Positions 6,969-19,294 of a stretch of 51,557 nt of DNA are shown piece after piece (the stretch's first letter is position 1; every line of letters starts with the position of its first letter). The translations under genes were made by a program, and so were the position numbers. The DNA is from Hahella ganghwensis DSM 17046 (GTDB lineage: Bacteria; Pseudomonadota; Gammaproteobacteria; Pseudomonadales; Oleiphilaceae): NCBI RefSeq assembly GCF_000376785.1, contig NZ_AQXX01000097.1, positions 1 to 51,557 on the forward strand, given 5' to 3'. The notes under the pieces are model-generated. The model saw only the letters and a list, made by a program, of their open reading frames with translations, ran no database searches and was not told where the DNA came from.

Positions 6969-9341
6969 CTAACTCCTCAAGGATGCACCTAAACGATTGC
7001 TAAGTTCTTGGATCACGTTATTGAATGCCTCCGTGATTTCTTCGTCCCGTAAAGTGCGTTCCGGATGACGCCAAATAACCCCAATGGCAAGGCTTTTCTT
7101 GCCCTTTCCGACAGATTCACCGTGGTATACATCGAAAATATGGTGTCTGACACGCCACTCCCCTGCACTTTCTATAATTGATTTAGCGACTTCGGCATAA
7201 GGCGTTGCTTCATCAATAATAATAGCAAGATCTCTACGGATTTCCGGAAAACGCGACACTCCTTTGAAAAATGGCACTTTTCCGTCTGCTACTCGATTTA
7301 AGAATAGCTCAAATATAAAAAGTGGGCCATTTAAATTCAAAGTTTTAGCAATTTTTGGATGCACAGCACCTAAAGTACCGACAACTTGACCGTTTCTGCT
7401 TAATTGAGCAGTTTGCCCTGGATGCAGAGCTGGATGTTGGGCAGATTCCCAACTGAAATCGTCACCAATTACTCCGATAAGCGATTCGAGATCACCTTTA
7501 GCGTCATAGAAGTCGATCGCCCCTTTTCCCTGAGACCAGTTTTCAGGCATTTTGGAACCTGCAACCAAACCTGCCAGCACGGGCTCCTGAATAATTTCCT
7601 CACCTTGTTTCACGAAGGTAAGACCAGATTCGAAGAACCTTACCCGGGATTGTTGGCGATTCTGGTTATATTGGGCCGTATTCAACAAACCTGCCCAAAG
7701 GCTCGTTCTCATGACAGACATATCACTGGCAATCGGGTTGGCCAGCTCAATGTTTTCCTGATCAGGAGTGATCAGAGCCTGCAGTTTGGGATCAACGAAA
7801 GAATAAGTGATCACTTCCTGATATCCGAGAGATACCAGATGCTGCTTTAATCGACGCAAAGAAGTCTTCTTCTCTGGCAGAGGCTGAATCGACATTGAAC
7901 CCATTGGCTCTGTCGTCGGCAATTTGTTATAACCGTAAACCCGGGCAATCTCCTCAATCAGGTCTACTTCGATGGAAATATCGAAACGATGAGATGGCAC
8001 CTTAAAGGTCCAACCTTCTTTAGTCACTTTCTCCACAACAAGACCGAGACGAGCCAGCAACTCTTCCACTCTAGTTCGATCCAAGTGAATTCCCAACACC
8101 TCATCAATCCGGTGATGGCGCAGAGTGACATATTCTTTTTCAGGCAAGTGCTCTTTACTTTCCACGACGGTTGTCGGGCCAGGCTCACCACCAACGATAT
8201 CCAGAAGCAATTGTGTCGCCCGCTCAACCGCACGCGCCTGGTGAGCATAGTCCACACCACGTTCAAAGCGATGCGAAGAATCCGTATGCAAACCGTAACT
8301 TCTTGCCTTCCCGGCGATATTCAAGGGAGAGAAAAAGGCACTTTCGAGGAAAATATCCTTGGTGTTTCCACTGACACCACTGTGCTCTCCTCCCATAATA
8401 CCGGCTAGCGCCAGGGGCCTTTCCTGGTCAGCAATCACCAAGGTATCAGGCTGAATGGTAATTTCCTGACCATCCAACAACACCAATTTTTCTTCGTCTT
8501 TGGCGAAACGTACGACAACCCCACCCTTAAGCTCATTCAAGTCAAAGGCGTGCATGGGCTGCCCCAGCTCCAGCATGACAAAGTTGGTGATATCAACGAC
8601 CGGATCGATACTGCGAATACCACTGCGACGCAGTTTCTCCACCATCCACAAAGGTGTAGGCCTGGATAAATCCACATTACGAATAACACGTCCAACATAT
8701 CTGGGACAGGCTTCCTTTGCCTCAATGGTCACAGCAAAACGATCTTCATTGACAGCCGCAACTGCTTTGACCTCAGGATCATCAAGGGTCTCTTTATTCA
8801 ATGCCCCAACTTCGCGGGCCAGCCCAAGCAAACTCAGGCAATCACTGCGATTTGGCGTGAGGTCCACATCAATAATGGTGTCATCAAGCTTAAGATAGTC
8901 GCGTACATTCACACCCAATGGCGCATCTTTTGGTAAAGGCATCAGGCCATCGGACTTTTCTGCCAGGCCAAGCTCCTCTTCAGAACAGAGCATACCGTGA
9001 GACTCTACGCCTCGCAGTTTTGCTTTCTTAATTTTGAAATCACCAGGCAAAACAGCACCGATACGCGCAAACGGTACACGCATACCCGCGAAAACATTGG
9101 GCGCTCCACAGACGACCTGATGAGTGTCCGTCCCGTCACTGACGCTGCAAACCCTGAGCTTGTCCGCATCTGGATGAGGCTCCAGCCCGGTAACTTCTGC
9201 AACAACAATACCGCTGAATGGCTTGGCAACTGATTCCGTGCCGTCAACTTCAAGACCTGCCATGGTGATTTGCTGCACCAGGGCTTCCGAACTCAGTTTT
9301 GGATCAATCCACTCTCGCAGCCAACTTTCGCTAAATTTCAT
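6969..9341 (-). CDS. pheT: Phenylalanyl-tRNA synthetase beta subunit
   Basis: 790 residues, standard for the bacterial beta chain. Domains in order: N-terminal B1 ([18 protein letters not shown]), the EMAP/OB-type tRNA-binding domain ([20 protein letters not shown], ~46-65), the B3/B4 editing domain (~210-390), B5, the catalytic-like core, and the C-terminal anticodon-binding FDX-ACB domain ([14 protein letters not shown] to the end). It pairs with PheS to form the alpha2-beta2 enzyme that charges tRNA-Phe and hydrolyses mischarged Tyr-tRNA. The gap to pheS is 144 bases, wider than usual, with no clear terminator. Confidence 0.98.
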   Translation of the reverse strand: MKFSESWLREWIDPKLSSEALVQQITMAGLEVDGTESVAKPFSGIVVAEVTGLEPHPDADKLRVCSVSDGTDTHQVVCGAPNVFAGMRVPFARIGAVLPGDFKIKKAKLRGVESHGMLCSEEELGLAEKSDGLMPLPKDAPLGVNVRDYLKLDDTIIDVDLTPNRSDCLSLLGLAREVGALNKETLDDPEVKAVAAVNEDRFAVTIEAKEACPRYVGRVIRNVDLSRPTPLWMVEKLRRSGIRSIDPVVDITNFVMLELGQPMHAFDLNELKGGVVVRFAKDEEKLVLLDGQEITIQPDTLVIADQERPLALAGIMGGEHSGVSGNTKDIFLESAFFSPLNIAGKARSYGLHTDSSHRFERGVDYAHQARAVERATQLLLDIVGGEPGPTTVVESKEHLPEKEYVTLRHHRIDEVLGIHLDRTRVEELLARLGLVVEKVTKEGWTFKVPSHRFDISIEVDLIEEIARVYGYNKLPTTEPMGSMSIQPLPEKKTSLRRLKQHLVSLGYQEVITYSFVDPKLQALITPDQENIELANPIASDMSVMRTSLWAGLLNTAQYNQNRQQSRVRFFESGLTFVKQGEEIIQEPVLAGLVAGSKMPENWSQGKGAIDFYDAKGDLESLIGVIGDDFSWESAQHPALHPGQTAQLSRNGQVVGTLGAVHPKIAKTLNLNGPLFIFELFLNRVADGKVPFFKGVSRFPEIRRDLAIIIDEATPYAEVAKSIIESAGEWRVRHHIFDVYHGESVGKGKKSLAIGVIWRHPERTLRDEEITEAFNNVIQELSNRLGASLRS

Positions 9342-9485
9342 TTTGCTCGCCTAGGATATTCTGTGAAGCTTCCATGCAAAGATGCAGAGGAAGGCCTTCA
9401 AAATTCGGTTTTAGTTCGATATTCAATTAAATGTCAGGACGCTAAGCTTCCAATCGCCATAACAATTGTGACGAAGGAAACAACG

Positions 9486-10538
<1,053 letters not shown>

Positions 10539-10567
10539 TCATCAACAAGTACTGCTGACTATGTAGA

Positions 10568-10924
10568 TTAAGCCAGGGCCTCTTTCGCTTTCTCGACGAC
10601 AACAGCAAAAGCTGCTTTTTCATTCATGGCCAGATCAGCCAGAACTTTACGGTCGATTTCGATATTGGCTTTCTTCAAACCGGCAATCAGACGGCTGTAA
10701 GACAGACCATTGTCACGCGCACCGGCGTTGATACGGGCGATCCACAGAGCACGGAACTGACGCTTACGCTGACGACGGTCACGGTAGGCGTACTGACCTG
10801 CTTTGATAACCGCCTGTTTGGCTACACGAAATACGCGGCTACGCGCACCGTAGTAACCCTTGGCTTGTTTTAAAACTTTTTTATGACGACCACGTGCCGT
10901 CACACCACGTTTTACTCGAGGCAT
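10568..10924 (-). CDS. rplT: 50S ribosomal protein L20
   Basis: 118 residues, the exact usual length. Basic N-terminal tail ([24 protein letters not shown]), then the conserved [22 protein letters not shown]20 binds 23S rRNA early in 50S assembly and in E. coli represses the rpmI-rplT transcript. It follows rpmI by 35 bases within the thrS-infC-rpmI-rplT-pheST-ihfA operon. Confidence 0.99.
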   Translation of the reverse strand: MPRVKRGVTARGRHKKVLKQAKGYYGARSRVFRVAKQAVIKAGQYAYRDRRQRKRQFRALWIARINAGARDNGLSYSRLIAGLKKANIEIDRKVLADLAMNEKAAFAVVVEKAKEALA

Positions 10925-10959
10925 ATTTTCAATCCTTCCGAATCAATGATGACAATAAA

Positions 10960-11151
10960 TTACTGACACAGCATACGCTTGACCAATGGAACATCAGCGA
11001 CGTGAACCTGAGTTTTAGGACGCAGGTGACGCTTACGCTTAGTGCTCTTCTTAGTCAGGATGTGACTGGTGAAGGATTGACGATGCTTGAAACCGTTAGC
11101 AGTTTTTTTGAACCGCTTGGCAGCCGAGCTCTTGGTTTTCATCTTAGGCAT
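10960..11151 (-). CDS. rpmI: 50S ribosomal protein L35
   Basis: 63 residues (E. coli: 64), with [17 protein letters not shown] at the start and a very basic centre ([20 protein letters not shown]). The start has a CGGAGTT ribosome site. It sits between infC and rplT as in nearly all gammaproteobacteria. A small hairpin (CCTCAG/CTGAGG) lies in the 69-base infC-rpmI gap; it may take part in L20 control, but that is a guess. Confidence 0.98.
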   Translation of the reverse strand: MPKMKTKSSAAKRFKKTANGFKHRQSFTSHILTKKSTKRKRHLRPKTQVHVADVPLVKRMLCQ

Positions 11152-11220
11152 TAGAATAACTCCGCATTCATAAAATGATAAATGTATAACGCTGGTATCC
11201 TCAGTGATGAGCTGAGGGCG

Positions 11221-11754
11221 TTACTTTTTCTTTTTCGGGGCCAACACCATCATTGCCTGACGCCCTTCCATTTTGGGCCTTTGCTCGACGACACCAAACT
11301 CCTCCAGATCCTTTTCGATCCTTTGCAGCAGTTGCATGCCGAGCTCTTGGTGAGCCATTTCCCGACCGCGATAGCGAATCGATACTTTGGCCTTATCCCC
11401 GTGTTCAAGGAAACGTATCAGGTTGCGCAGTTTTACCTGATAATCCCCTTCTTCCGTCCCTGGACGAAACTTCATCTCTTTAACTTGAGTCTGTTTCTGC
11501 TTTTTCTTGGCTGCGGCTTTCTGTTTCTTCTCTTCGAAGATCTTCTTGCCGTAGTCCATGACCTTGCACACTACCGGATCTGCATCCGCTATCTGCACAA
11601 GATCCAGAGATTCCTGTTCAGCTTTTTCCAAGGCCTCGCTCAGAGGAACAATTCCCACCTGGGTACCGTCCGATAAAATCAGGCGGACCTCTGTAGCGGT
11701 AATGTTTTCATTTATTTTTGGACGATCTTTGCCTTGTGGCGTGTTGCGCTTAAT
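11221..11754 (-). CDS. infC: Translation initiation factor IF-3, AUU start codon
   Basis: IF-3 binds the 30S subunit and proofreads start-codon choice. The first ATG/GTG in frame would give only 145 residues and remove part of the N-domain. In-frame sequence upstream encodes [31 protein letters not shown], the conserved IF-3 N-terminus. The only sensible start is ATT at 11754, with GGAG eight bases before it, giving 177 residues (E. coli: 180). An AUU start is the known basis of IF-3 autoregulation: IF-3 rejects its own start codon when abundant. The C-domain shows [17 protein letters not shown]. It lies 65 bases after thrS, as in E. coli. Confidence 0.96.
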   Translation of the reverse strand: MKRNTPQGKDRPKINENITATEVRLILSDGTQVGIVPLSEALEKAEQESLDLVQIADADPVVCKVMDYGKKIFEEKKQKAAAKKKQKQTQVKEMKFRPGTEEGDYQVKLRNLIRFLEHGDKAKVSIRYRGREMAHQELGMQLLQRIEKDLEEFGVVEQRPKMEGRQAMMVLAPKKKK

Positions 11755-11819
11755 ATCAATCTCTCCATTTCAATGTGAACAGATCCAGCTAACAGACTTT
11801 CTTTAATACCGGGAAGAAA

Positions 11820-13754
11820 CTATGACGTCTTCCCGATAGCCTGTCCCCGACTGCGCAATGCAACATTCTCTTGGAGCATTTCAGAAAACGCAGAAAAGGA
11901 CATCGTTCCAAGGTCTTCCCCTTGGCGAGTCCGGATAGCCAGTGTTTGTGCTTCTACTTCTTTATCGCCGATTACGACCAGATAGGGCACTTTGTTCAAA
12001 GTATGCTCGCGAATTTTAAAGCCGATCTTCTCGTTTCTCAAGTCCAGATGTGCCCTAAAGCCCTGTTCATTGAGCATTTGTGTAACTTTTTTACAATATT
12101 CGGCCTGATTATCGGTAATATTCAACACTGAAACCTGGGTTGGAGCCAACCAAACAGGAAATGCCCCTTCATAGTTTTCAATCAAAATTCCGATAAATCG
12201 CTCAAACGATCCCAATATTGCACGGTGCAACATAACCGGCACTTTTCGGCTTTGATCGTCGGCGACATATTTAGCCCCCAGTCGACCCGGCATGGAAAAG
12301 TCTACCTGGACAGTACCACACTGCCAGAGCCTTCCCAAACAATCTTTCAATGAGAACTCAATCTTTGGACCATAAAACGCGCCTTCACCCGGAAGTTCAT
12401 CCCATGGCAGATTCTTCGCATCCAACGCCTCAGCCAGGGCTTTTTCCGCTTTATCCCAGCTTTCATCTGAGCCAACACGCTTCTCAGGACGAGTAGAAAG
12501 CTTGTAAATGATTTCGTTAAAGCCAAAGTCCTCATAGACTTCGTGCAGAAAATCGATAAAGCGGCTTACTTCAGCCTGGATCTGATCTTCTGTACAGAAA
12601 ATATGAGCATCATCCTGGGTAAATCCCCGAACACGCATCAACCCGTGAAGGGCGCCAGAGGCCTCATTACGATGACAGGAACCGAACTCAGCCAGCCTTA
12701 GAGGCAGATCCTTATGACTGCGCAACCCCTGATTGAAGACCTGCACATGACATGGACAGTTCATTGGCTTGATAGCATAGTCACGATCTTCCGATTGAGT
12801 GGTAAACATATCCTCACGGAACTTTTCCCAGTGACCGGACTTCTCCCACAATGACCGCTCTACCACCTGCGGAGTTTTGATTTCCTGATATCCGTGTTTC
12901 AGCTGCTGCCTGCGCATATACTGCTCAACAGCCTGATACAGCGTCCAGCCGTCAGCATGCCAGAAAACCATACCTGGCGCCTCTTCCTGCATATGGAACA
13001 GATTCAGCTTTTTGCCAATTTTTCGGTGGTCACGCTTTTCAGCTTCTTCAATTCGGTGAAGATAAGCTTTTAAATCTTTCTTATTCCCCCAGGCAGTCCC
13101 ATATATACGCTGCAACATGGCGTTATTGGAATCACCACGCCAGTAGGCTCCCGCGACTTTAGTCAGCTTGAAGGCTTTTATTTTGCCCGTGGAGGGTACG
13201 TGGGGGCCACGGCACAGATCAATGAAATCGCCCTGGGAATAAAAGGATAAATTCTCTTCGGTGGGAATATCCTTGATAATCTCAACCTTGTACTCTTCGC
13301 CCATCTTATGAAACAGCTCTGCTGCTTCAGCACGGGACATCAAAGACCGACTGACAGGGAAATCGGCATCAGACAGCTCTTTCATTCGAGCTTCGATTTT
13401 AGCCAGGTCTTCCGGCGTGAACGGACGCTCGAAAGCAAAATCGTAGTAAAAACCGTCTTCAATTACCGGTCCGATAGTCACCTGGGCAGACGGAAATAGT
13501 TCTTTTACAGCCATCGCCAAAAGGTGAGCACAGGAATGACGGATAACATCCACTCCCTCCTGATCACGTTCGGTGATAATCGCCAACTGGCAGTCACTCT
13601 CCATGACATGAGAGGTATCAACCAGCGTACCATCCACTTTACCAGCCAGGGCCGCCTTGGCTAGGCCAGGCCCAATGTCACTGGCTACATCGAAAACAGA
13701 AACAGGATTGGCAAATTCGCGCTGGCTTCCGTCAGGTAAGGTAATTACAGGCAT
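11820..13754 (-). CDS. thrS: Threonyl-tRNA synthetase
   Basis: 644 residues (E. coli: 642). Domains: TGS ([20 protein letters not shown], 1-61), the N2 editing domain ([11 protein letters not shown], with the HxxxH pair), the class II core with the zinc ligand Cys in [10 protein letters not shown] and motif 2 [21 protein letters not shown], then the anticodon domain ([13 protein letters not shown] to the end). The frame is open 11 codons further, but the ATG at 13754 has AAAGGAT six bases upstream and matches the family. In E. coli ThrS represses its own mRNA through a tRNA-like leader; 154 leader and promoter bases are available here, but I did not resolve such a fold. It heads the operon. 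Confidence 0.98.
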   Translation of the reverse strand: MPVITLPDGSQREFANPVSVFDVASDIGPGLAKAALAGKVDGTLVDTSHVMESDCQLAIITERDQEGVDVIRHSCAHLLAMAVKELFPSAQVTIGPVIEDGFYYDFAFERPFTPEDLAKIEARMKELSDADFPVSRSLMSRAEAAELFHKMGEEYKVEIIKDIPTEENLSFYSQGDFIDLCRGPHVPSTGKIKAFKLTKVAGAYWRGDSNNAMLQRIYGTAWGNKKDLKAYLHRIEEAEKRDHRKIGKKLNLFHMQEEAPGMVFWHADGWTLYQAVEQYMRRQQLKHGYQEIKTPQVVERSLWEKSGHWEKFREDMFTTQSEDRDYAIKPMNCPCHVQVFNQGLRSHKDLPLRLAEFGSCHRNEASGALHGLMRVRGFTQDDAHIFCTEDQIQAEVSRFIDFLHEVYEDFGFNEIIYKLSTRPEKRVGSDESWDKAEKALAEALDAKNLPWDELPGEGAFYGPKIEFSLKDCLGRLWQCGTVQVDFSMPGRLGAKYVADDQSRKVPVMLHRAILGSFERFIGILIENYEGAFPVWLAPTQVSVLNITDNQAEYCKKVTQMLNEQGFRAHLDLRNEKIGFKIREHTLNKVPYLVVIGDKEVEAQTLAIRTRQGEDLGTMSFSAFSEMLQENVALRSRGQAIGKTS

Positions 13755-13908
13755 AGTCGTATCCTTTACAGTGGTGATCCGTACCAAAGATCACTTGTCG
13801 TTAAAAAATGGGCTGGTGATTCTACCAACTTAAATGTTGAGATACTATTCCCAGAAGCTATTCTAGGAAAATTACATTATAAAACAGAGCCCAAGGAGCA
13901 AGGCCTCA

Positions 13909-14655
13909 ATGAAAGTCGTCGCCGTATACAACCTTAAAGGTGGTGTTGGAAAAACCGCCACCGCAGTAAATCTAGCCTACTACAGTGCTGGTCAGGGATA
14001 CCGGACACTATTGTGGGATCTCGACGCACAGGCAGCCGCCAGTTGGTATTACAACATCAGCCAGAAGAAGAAACTCAAAGTAACCAAGCTGGTAAAAGAC
14101 AAGGTCCCTCTCTCCGAATTGATTCATGAGTCTCCTTTTGACAACCTGGACATCATTCCATCGGACATTTCCTACAGAAATCTTGATGTCCTGCTTTCCC
14201 GGAGTCATGGCAACCAAGTCAGACAATGGCTATCGGCGCTGGGGGAGATATATCAGGTCATCATTCTCGACTGCCCACCTTCTTTTTCAGAGCTGGCATT
14301 GGAAGTGCTGACCGCAAGTGACTTGGTATTGGCGCCGGCGGTCCCCACCCACCTGTCATTTGAGACATACCGGAACATGGAAGAGATCATGAAGGAAAAG
14401 AACATCCCAACCCAAAAGCTCTATCCGGTACTCACGATGATTGACCGCCGCAAAAACCTTCACCGGGAGTTTTCAGATAAATGTCAGAAACTTATTGGAA
14501 AACGCCCGCTAGGTTATATTCCATACTGCAGTGATATTGAAAAAATGGGGGAATTCCGGGCACCGGTTGGTGAGTTTGCTTTTCGTAGCGTAGGAAATCT
14601 TGCCTACCAGCTGCTGTGGGACAACCTGAACAAGAAACTGAAAAAAAGCACCTGA
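13909..14655 (+). CDS. ParA-family ATPase (orphan)
   Basis: 248 residues. A deviant Walker A, KGGVGKTATAVNLA (10-23), with the signature Lys of ParA/MinD proteins, then LWDLDAQAAAS, the switch region ILDCPPSFSE and PAVPTHLSFETYRNME. Such ATPases position cargo (plasmid, chromosome origin, chemoreceptors, carboxysomes) by patterning on the nucleoid. No parB partner or parS cluster is visible, so the cargo is unknown. It starts ATG after AAGGAG and is divergent from thrS and convergent with the TAXI gene (15-base gap). Not the main chromosomal parA, which sits with gidB and parB. Confidence 0.88.
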   Translation: MKVVAVYNLKGGVGKTATAVNLAYYSAGQGYRTLLWDLDAQAAASWYYNISQKKKLKVTKLVKDKVPLSELIHESPFDNLDIIPSDISYRNLDVLLSRSHGNQVRQWLSALGEIYQVIILDCPPSFSELALEVLTASDLVLAPAVPTHLSFETYRNMEEIMKEKNIPTQKLYPVLTMIDRRKNLHREFSDKCQKLIGKRPLGYIPYCSDIEKMGEFRAPVGEFAFRSVGNLAYQLLWDNLNKKLKKST

Positions 14656-14670
14656 GCGACCTGCTCTTAT

Positions 14671-15639
14671 TTACTGATTCAGCAGCCCAATTTCCCGATA
14701 GTACTTCTCTGCCCCTGAATGCAAAGGGGCGGTAAGACTATCCAGCACCATCTGCTCTTTCTTCAAATTGGCTAAGGCCGGGTGCAACCGCCTGAACAGA
14801 TCGAAGTTTTCAAAGACCGCTTTCACTACCGCATAAACCACCTGATCCGAGACCTCCGTTGTAGTTACGAATGTTGCACCTACACCAAAGGTTTCGATGG
14901 TTTTATCCGTACCTTTGTACATTCCCTGGGGAATGGAGGCATGGCGATAATATGTATGGGTCTTAATTAACTGCTCAACCTGATCCCCCTTCACTGGCAC
15001 CAGGACACTGTCGCATAACGTCGTCGCCTCTTTCACCGCACCACTGGGATGCCCGACTACATACAGCATCACATCGATATCATCTGCGCAGAGCGCCCTA
15101 GGCTGTTCTATCGCTTTTATTTCTGTCGCTTCCTTAAAGTCCTTCAAGGTCCAGCCATAAGCCTGCATCAAAACTTCCAAGGTGCTTCTCTGCCCAGTAC
15201 CTTCACTACCGACATTAACCCGCTTACCTTTAATGTCTTCAAAAGTCTTGATTTTGGCATCGGCTCTGGCCACAACCGTAAAAGCTTCTGGATGGATGGC
15301 AAATATTGATCTCAGGGACTTATTTTCACCAGCCTCTTTGAATATGCCTGATCCATAATAAGCATGGTACTGCCAGTCTGACTGCACAACAGCAAAATCC
15401 ACCTCACCTGCTCTCAGAGCTCTGAGATTAAAAGGGGACCCTTCTGTACTTTCGACATAGCAGCGAAAACCGTTTTCCTTGCTGTTTTTATTTACCAACC
15501 GGCAAATAGCGCCGCCGGTTGGAAAATAAACACCGGTTTCATTACCAGTGGCGATAGTGACGTGTGAGACATCCGCAGCGAATCCCTGACATGACAGACC
15601 CAGCAATACGAATAAGACTCCAATGACCACTCGTTTCAT
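14671..15639 (-). CDS. TAXI-family TRAP-type solute-binding protein
   Basis: 322 residues from the preferred ATG at 15639; the frame extends 20 codons further, but a signal peptide (MKRVVIGVLFVLLGLSCQGFA, cleaved before AD) begins there, after AGGTGG. The mature protein has the TAXI pattern: VTIATGNETGVYFPTGGAICR at its start, FAVVQSDW, KRVNVGSEGTGQR. TAXI proteins bind a solute in the periplasm (glutamate or other carboxylates where known) for a fused DctQM permease. No TRAP permease gene is nearby, so it may serve a distant permease or another role. It follows the RND gene by 71 bases on the same strand and could be co-transcribed with that cluster. Confidence 0.9.
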   Translation of the reverse strand: MKRVVIGVLFVLLGLSCQGFAADVSHVTIATGNETGVYFPTGGAICRLVNKNSKENGFRCYVESTEGSPFNLRALRAGEVDFAVVQSDWQYHAYYGSGIFKEAGENKSLRSIFAIHPEAFTVVARADAKIKTFEDIKGKRVNVGSEGTGQRSTLEVLMQAYGWTLKDFKEATEIKAIEQPRALCADDIDVMLYVVGHPSGAVKEATTLCDSVLVPVKGDQVEQLIKTHTYYRHASIPQGMYKGTDKTIETFGVGATFVTTTEVSDQVVYAVVKAVFENFDLFRRLHPALANLKKEQMVLDSLTAPLHSGAEKYYREIGLLNQ

Positions 15640-15710
15640 TACGTCACTACCACCTGTTCCAGTGTCATCTGTTTCCCGCGCTACCTGTTGCCAGCGCAAA
15701 GTATCCTATA

Positions 15711-18101
15711 TTAAACAGCCTCGGCTGCCCTGGCCTTGGCTACCATTTTTTCAGGCTTCAGCAGGAAGCGGGCCAGCGCCGGCAACAACCAAAGCGCCCC
15801 AATCATATTCCACAGGAACATGAAGAACAGCAAAAGCCCCATGTTTGCCTGGAACTTGATGGGAGAAAATATCCAGGTACAAACACCAATTGCCAACGTC
15901 ACACCGGTGAACATGACAGCTTTACCGGTAGAACGCAGAGTTTCAAAGTATGCAGACTGTAGCGTCTTCCCTTCAAGTAGATAATGCTCGAATTTGGTAT
16001 ATATGTAGATACCGTAATCTACGCCGATACCAACTCCCAATGCGATCACCGGCAGCGTCTCCACTTTGATACCAATCCCCATTTGCGCCATCAGCGCCTC
16101 ACACAGGATTGATGTCAGCCCCAACGGAATAACAATACAGGCAACCGCTCTAAGCGAACGGAATGTCAGGAAACACAGAATACTGACAACGGCATACACA
16201 AAAAACAGCATCAGGTCCTTGGCTTTGGAAATCACCTGATTGGTCGCAGCATCAACCCCGGCATTCCCCGCCCCAAGCAGGAACTGCATGTCTTCGTTAT
16301 TGTTCTCGTTGGCAAATTCTTCCACCACGCCCACAACCCGCTGCAGAGTTTCAGCCTTATGGTCTTCGAGGAACGCAAACAAAGGCGTGAGACTACAGTC
16401 AGAGTTGATCAGACCCGAGGGCGCTCTCTGAATGGATGAGTTGATAATTTGCTGATTTCGGGATAATTCATACCACTTAAAATTCCCTTCATTCAGCGCT
16501 TTGGTCACGATTTTTGACACCGTCACCAGAGAAGCCGTTGACTCGACACCGGACGTATTTTCCAGCTTCCACTGCAGACGGTCCATCGCTTTCATGACCG
16601 GATAACTGGAGCAGCCTTCGGTACCGGTTTTAACAATAACCACCAATACATCAGAGCTGGTACTGTAGTTGGAAATGATATAATCATTATCCAGATTGTA
16701 ACGACTATCCGGCCTCAGTTCTGGCGCTCCTCTGTCGAGGTCTCCTATTTTCAGGTCCTGCTTGTAATAGATCCCGAGCCCCGTCCCTACAGCAGCTATA
16801 AGGATAGAAATAGGTGCCACAGACGGATGGGCAAAGTAAGACATCCAATGCCATTTACGATCCGTGTTTTCATCGCTTTTCTGGATATAACGAACTCCAC
16901 GCTTGGTAATACCAACATAGGAGAGAATAATCGGGTGCAGCACAAGATTGGTGATAATAATCACCGCCACACCAATACTGGCGGCAACCGCCAGATCCTT
17001 GATGACATCGATCTTGATGAACAGCAATGTCAGAAAGCCCATGGCGTCACTGACCAGTGCCAGCATACCCGGGATATACAGCCCGCGAAATGCAAGTCGA
17101 GCCGAGGTCATGGCATCGAACCCACGCGCCGACTCGATTGTCATAGCATTCACAATCTGTACGCCATGACTGATACCGATAGCAAAGACAAGGAATGGGA
17201 CCAGAACGGAATACGGGTCCAGACCATACCCCAGCAGACGCAAAATACCCAACTGCCAGATAACCGCCACAATGGAAGCGAATATCGGTGTTAGCGTGCC
17301 CGACCAACAACGGGAATAGCCGAACAACAGAATGAGTGTCAGCCCAACTGTAATACCAGCAAATTTAGCAATGGCACCAATACCCTCAATCAGGTCACCA
17401 ATTTTCTTGGCGAAGCCGATCACGCGAATATTAATGTTGGGATTCTGTGCCTGATACTTATCACGAATCTTGGCTTCAAGCTCTATTGAAAAAGCCTCGT
17501 AATCCAGAGACTCTCCTGTGTCAGGATCAACCTCCAGCAGAGGTGCGTAAATAATCGTGGACTTGAAATTATCCGCCACCAGGCTCCCAACTTCCCCGGA
17601 TCTCAGAATATTCTGACGCAGATCATCAAGGCTTCGCTTGTCACCACTGTAACCGTCAGGAATTACCGTACCGCCCTGGAAGCCCTCCTCGGTCACTTCC
17701 ACCCAGCGGACATTCGGCGTCCATAGAGATTTCACCCCCGACCTGTCCACACCACCGAGGTAAAAGACCTCATCCGTGATCTGCTTCAGGGTTTCCATAT
17801 AGCGCTCTTCAAATATGGTCCCCTCTTTTGCCTCTACGGCAATCTTGACGAAGTTACCAAGATTCTGAAGATCATCACGGTTCTCCAGCATATTCTGGAT
17901 AAACGGATGCTCAAGAGGAATCAGACGTTCAAAACTGGCATCCGGTTTGATTTGGGATGCGCTGTAAGCCAGATAGACAGTTATACAAAGAAAGGCAATA
18001 AGAATAAAAAAACGGTTATTAAAGACCAACCGTTCCAGAAGAGGCTCCGCCTTGGGCGTCAGGATATAATGATCACCCTGATCATGTAACTTTTTCGACA
18101 T
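15711..18101 (-). CDS. RND-superfamily (MMPL/COG1033) exporter
   Basis: 796 residues. One N-terminal membrane helix (FFILIAFLCITVYLAY, ~31-46), a ~190-residue periplasmic loop, a first block of helices with AIGISHGVQIVNA, a second periplasmic loop, then a second block with GVGIGVDYGIYIYT; the two Gly/Asp-rich helices are the repeated proton-relay elements. This is the two-fold architecture of SSD/MMPL-like transporters, which move lipids or hydrophobic compounds. The gene follows the YCF48-like and DUF1329 genes in the same direction, a recurring partnership, so the likely task is moving a lipid-like substrate across the envelope. Substrate not shown. Confidence 0.9.
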   Translation of the reverse strand: MSKKLHDQGDHYILTPKAEPLLERLVFNNRFFILIAFLCITVYLAYSASQIKPDASFERLIPLEHPFIQNMLENRDDLQNLGNFVKIAVEAKEGTIFEERYMETLKQITDEVFYLGGVDRSGVKSLWTPNVRWVEVTEEGFQGGTVIPDGYSGDKRSLDDLRQNILRSGEVGSLVADNFKSTIIYAPLLEVDPDTGESLDYEAFSIELEAKIRDKYQAQNPNINIRVIGFAKKIGDLIEGIGAIAKFAGITVGLTLILLFGYSRCWSGTLTPIFASIVAVIWQLGILRLLGYGLDPYSVLVPFLVFAIGISHGVQIVNAMTIESARGFDAMTSARLAFRGLYIPGMLALVSDAMGFLTLLFIKIDVIKDLAVAASIGVAVIIITNLVLHPIILSYVGITKRGVRYIQKSDENTDRKWHWMSYFAHPSVAPISILIAAVGTGLGIYYKQDLKIGDLDRGAPELRPDSRYNLDNDYIISNYSTSSDVLVVIVKTGTEGCSSYPVMKAMDRLQWKLENTSGVESTASLVTVSKIVTKALNEGNFKWYELSRNQQIINSSIQRAPSGLINSDCSLTPLFAFLEDHKAETLQRVVGVVEEFANENNNEDMQFLLGAGNAGVDAATNQVISKAKDLMLFFVYAVVSILCFLTFRSLRAVACIVIPLGLTSILCEALMAQMGIGIKVETLPVIALGVGIGVDYGIYIYTKFEHYLLEGKTLQSAYFETLRSTGKAVMFTGVTLAIGVCTWIFSPIKFQANMGLLLFFMFLWNMIGALWLLPALARFLLKPEKMVAKARAAEAV

Positions 18102-18154
18102 TCAGGTTTCCCCTGTCATATAAATTTTTTATTGGCTTGATATCGAATATTCTC

Positions 18155-19294
18155 TTAGTTCAGATCGCTGATTCCGCTTACGATGCTGACACCACCCTCG
18201 CCTACCAGGAGCAATTTGTCTGAAGAGAGAAACTTGGCTCCCAGCAACGCCAGACGATCATCTCGCGTATGCGTCCGGAAGGTTTCGCCATAATTGCTGC
18301 TGAGCATCATCACACCAGAATTCCCGACAACCGCGAGCCTGCCTTTATCCCCGACAGCAATAGCCATCAGAGTCTGGTCTGCATCAGAGCTCACCTGCTC
18401 CCATGACTCACCAACATCCTGTGAATAGAAAAGATGTCCTCGCAAGCCGTAGAGAAGAACCTCGTTCACATTCCCATTACCGCTAACACCAAAAAGAGAG
18501 CCGTCATAGGGACTCTCCAGCATTTCCCAGGTATCTCCCAGATCTGTCGAACGATGAACGATCCCAGCCTCTCCCGCAATGAACAACGCCCCACCTGCAA
18601 CCTGATTGATGGCATTCAGATGAAATCGCTCAAAGTTATCCAAACGTGCACCCCAGTTAGACCAGGTCTCTCCGCCATCTTCTGTTTTAAAGAAAAATCC
18701 ATATGCCCCAACCACAAAGCCCACCTGATTATCCTTGAACCAGACATCAAGCAGTGGCTTGCTGGGCCCGATATCTGCGTCAAACTCGGCATCTTCCAGC
18801 GCAAACTGGGCTTCCTCAAGCTGAAACTCAAGGTCGGAAAGATCTGCCTCATCAGCAGCATCCAGTTCCTCTTCGAGTCGGGTTACTTTGTTTTGCGCCT
18901 GTGCGATTACCATCTCATTGGCAACCGTTCCATCAAACTGCTTCACCCAGGTTTCGCCACCGTCTTTCGTATGCAGAACGACAGCGCCGTGACCAACCGC
19001 CCAACCGGTCTTTTCATCGGCAAAATGTATCGCCGTAATCAGTGTCGATACCGGTACGGTCGCCTGAGTCCAGTTTTGGCCTTCATTATCCGAATAAATA
19101 ATATGACCACGCTGCCCCACTGCAACCAACCGGCTACCTGCCGAAGCAACATCCAATAACAGGTTCTCTGTCGCGAGTTCGGTTTCCATGGCCGGAGTCT
19201 CAAGCACATCTGGATCTTCAGCCCATGCATATCCGATGGAAAGACCAAGTGCACATACAGCGAGGAAATTTCGTAATGGTGTTTTGTACCTCAT
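18155..19294 (-). CDS. YCF48/BNR-type beta-propeller, exported
   Basis: 379 residues from the ATG at 19294, preceded by AAGG at nine bases; a further 17 codons are open upstream but come before the signal peptide (NFLAVCALGLSIGYAWA, cut before ED). Repeated Asp-box-like units follow: YSDNEGQNWTQ, HTKDGGETWVK, KTEDGGETWSN, RSTDLGDTWEM, YSQDVGESWEQ, SSNYGETFRTH. A roughly 55-residue acidic coiled-coil insert (QNKVTRLEEELDAADEADL and on) breaks the propeller after the second unit. YCF48/HCF136 proteins assist assembly of membrane complexes; here the partner is probably the RND exporter encoded next. Periplasmic. Confidence 0.88.
   Translation of the reverse strand: MRYKTPLRNFLAVCALGLSIGYAWAEDPDVLETPAMETELATENLLLDVASAGSRLVAVGQRGHIIYSDNEGQNWTQATVPVSTLITAIHFADEKTGWAVGHGAVVLHTKDGGETWVKQFDGTVANEMVIAQAQNKVTRLEEELDAADEADLSDLEFQLEEAQFALEDAEFDADIGPSKPLLDVWFKDNQVGFVVGAYGFFFKTEDGGETWSNWGARLDNFERFHLNAINQVAGGALFIAGEAGIVHRSTDLGDTWEMLESPYDGSLFGVSGNGNVNEVLLYGLRGHLFYSQDVGESWEQVSSDADQTLMAIAVGDKGRLAVVGNSGVMMLSSNYGETFRTHTRDDRLALLGAKFLSSDKLLLVGEGGVSIVSGISDLN

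Noticed and set aside
13909-14655. Chromosomal parA of the parABS system
   Set aside because: No parB or parS nearby, and the neighbours (thrS, TAXI) are not those of the replication-origin region.
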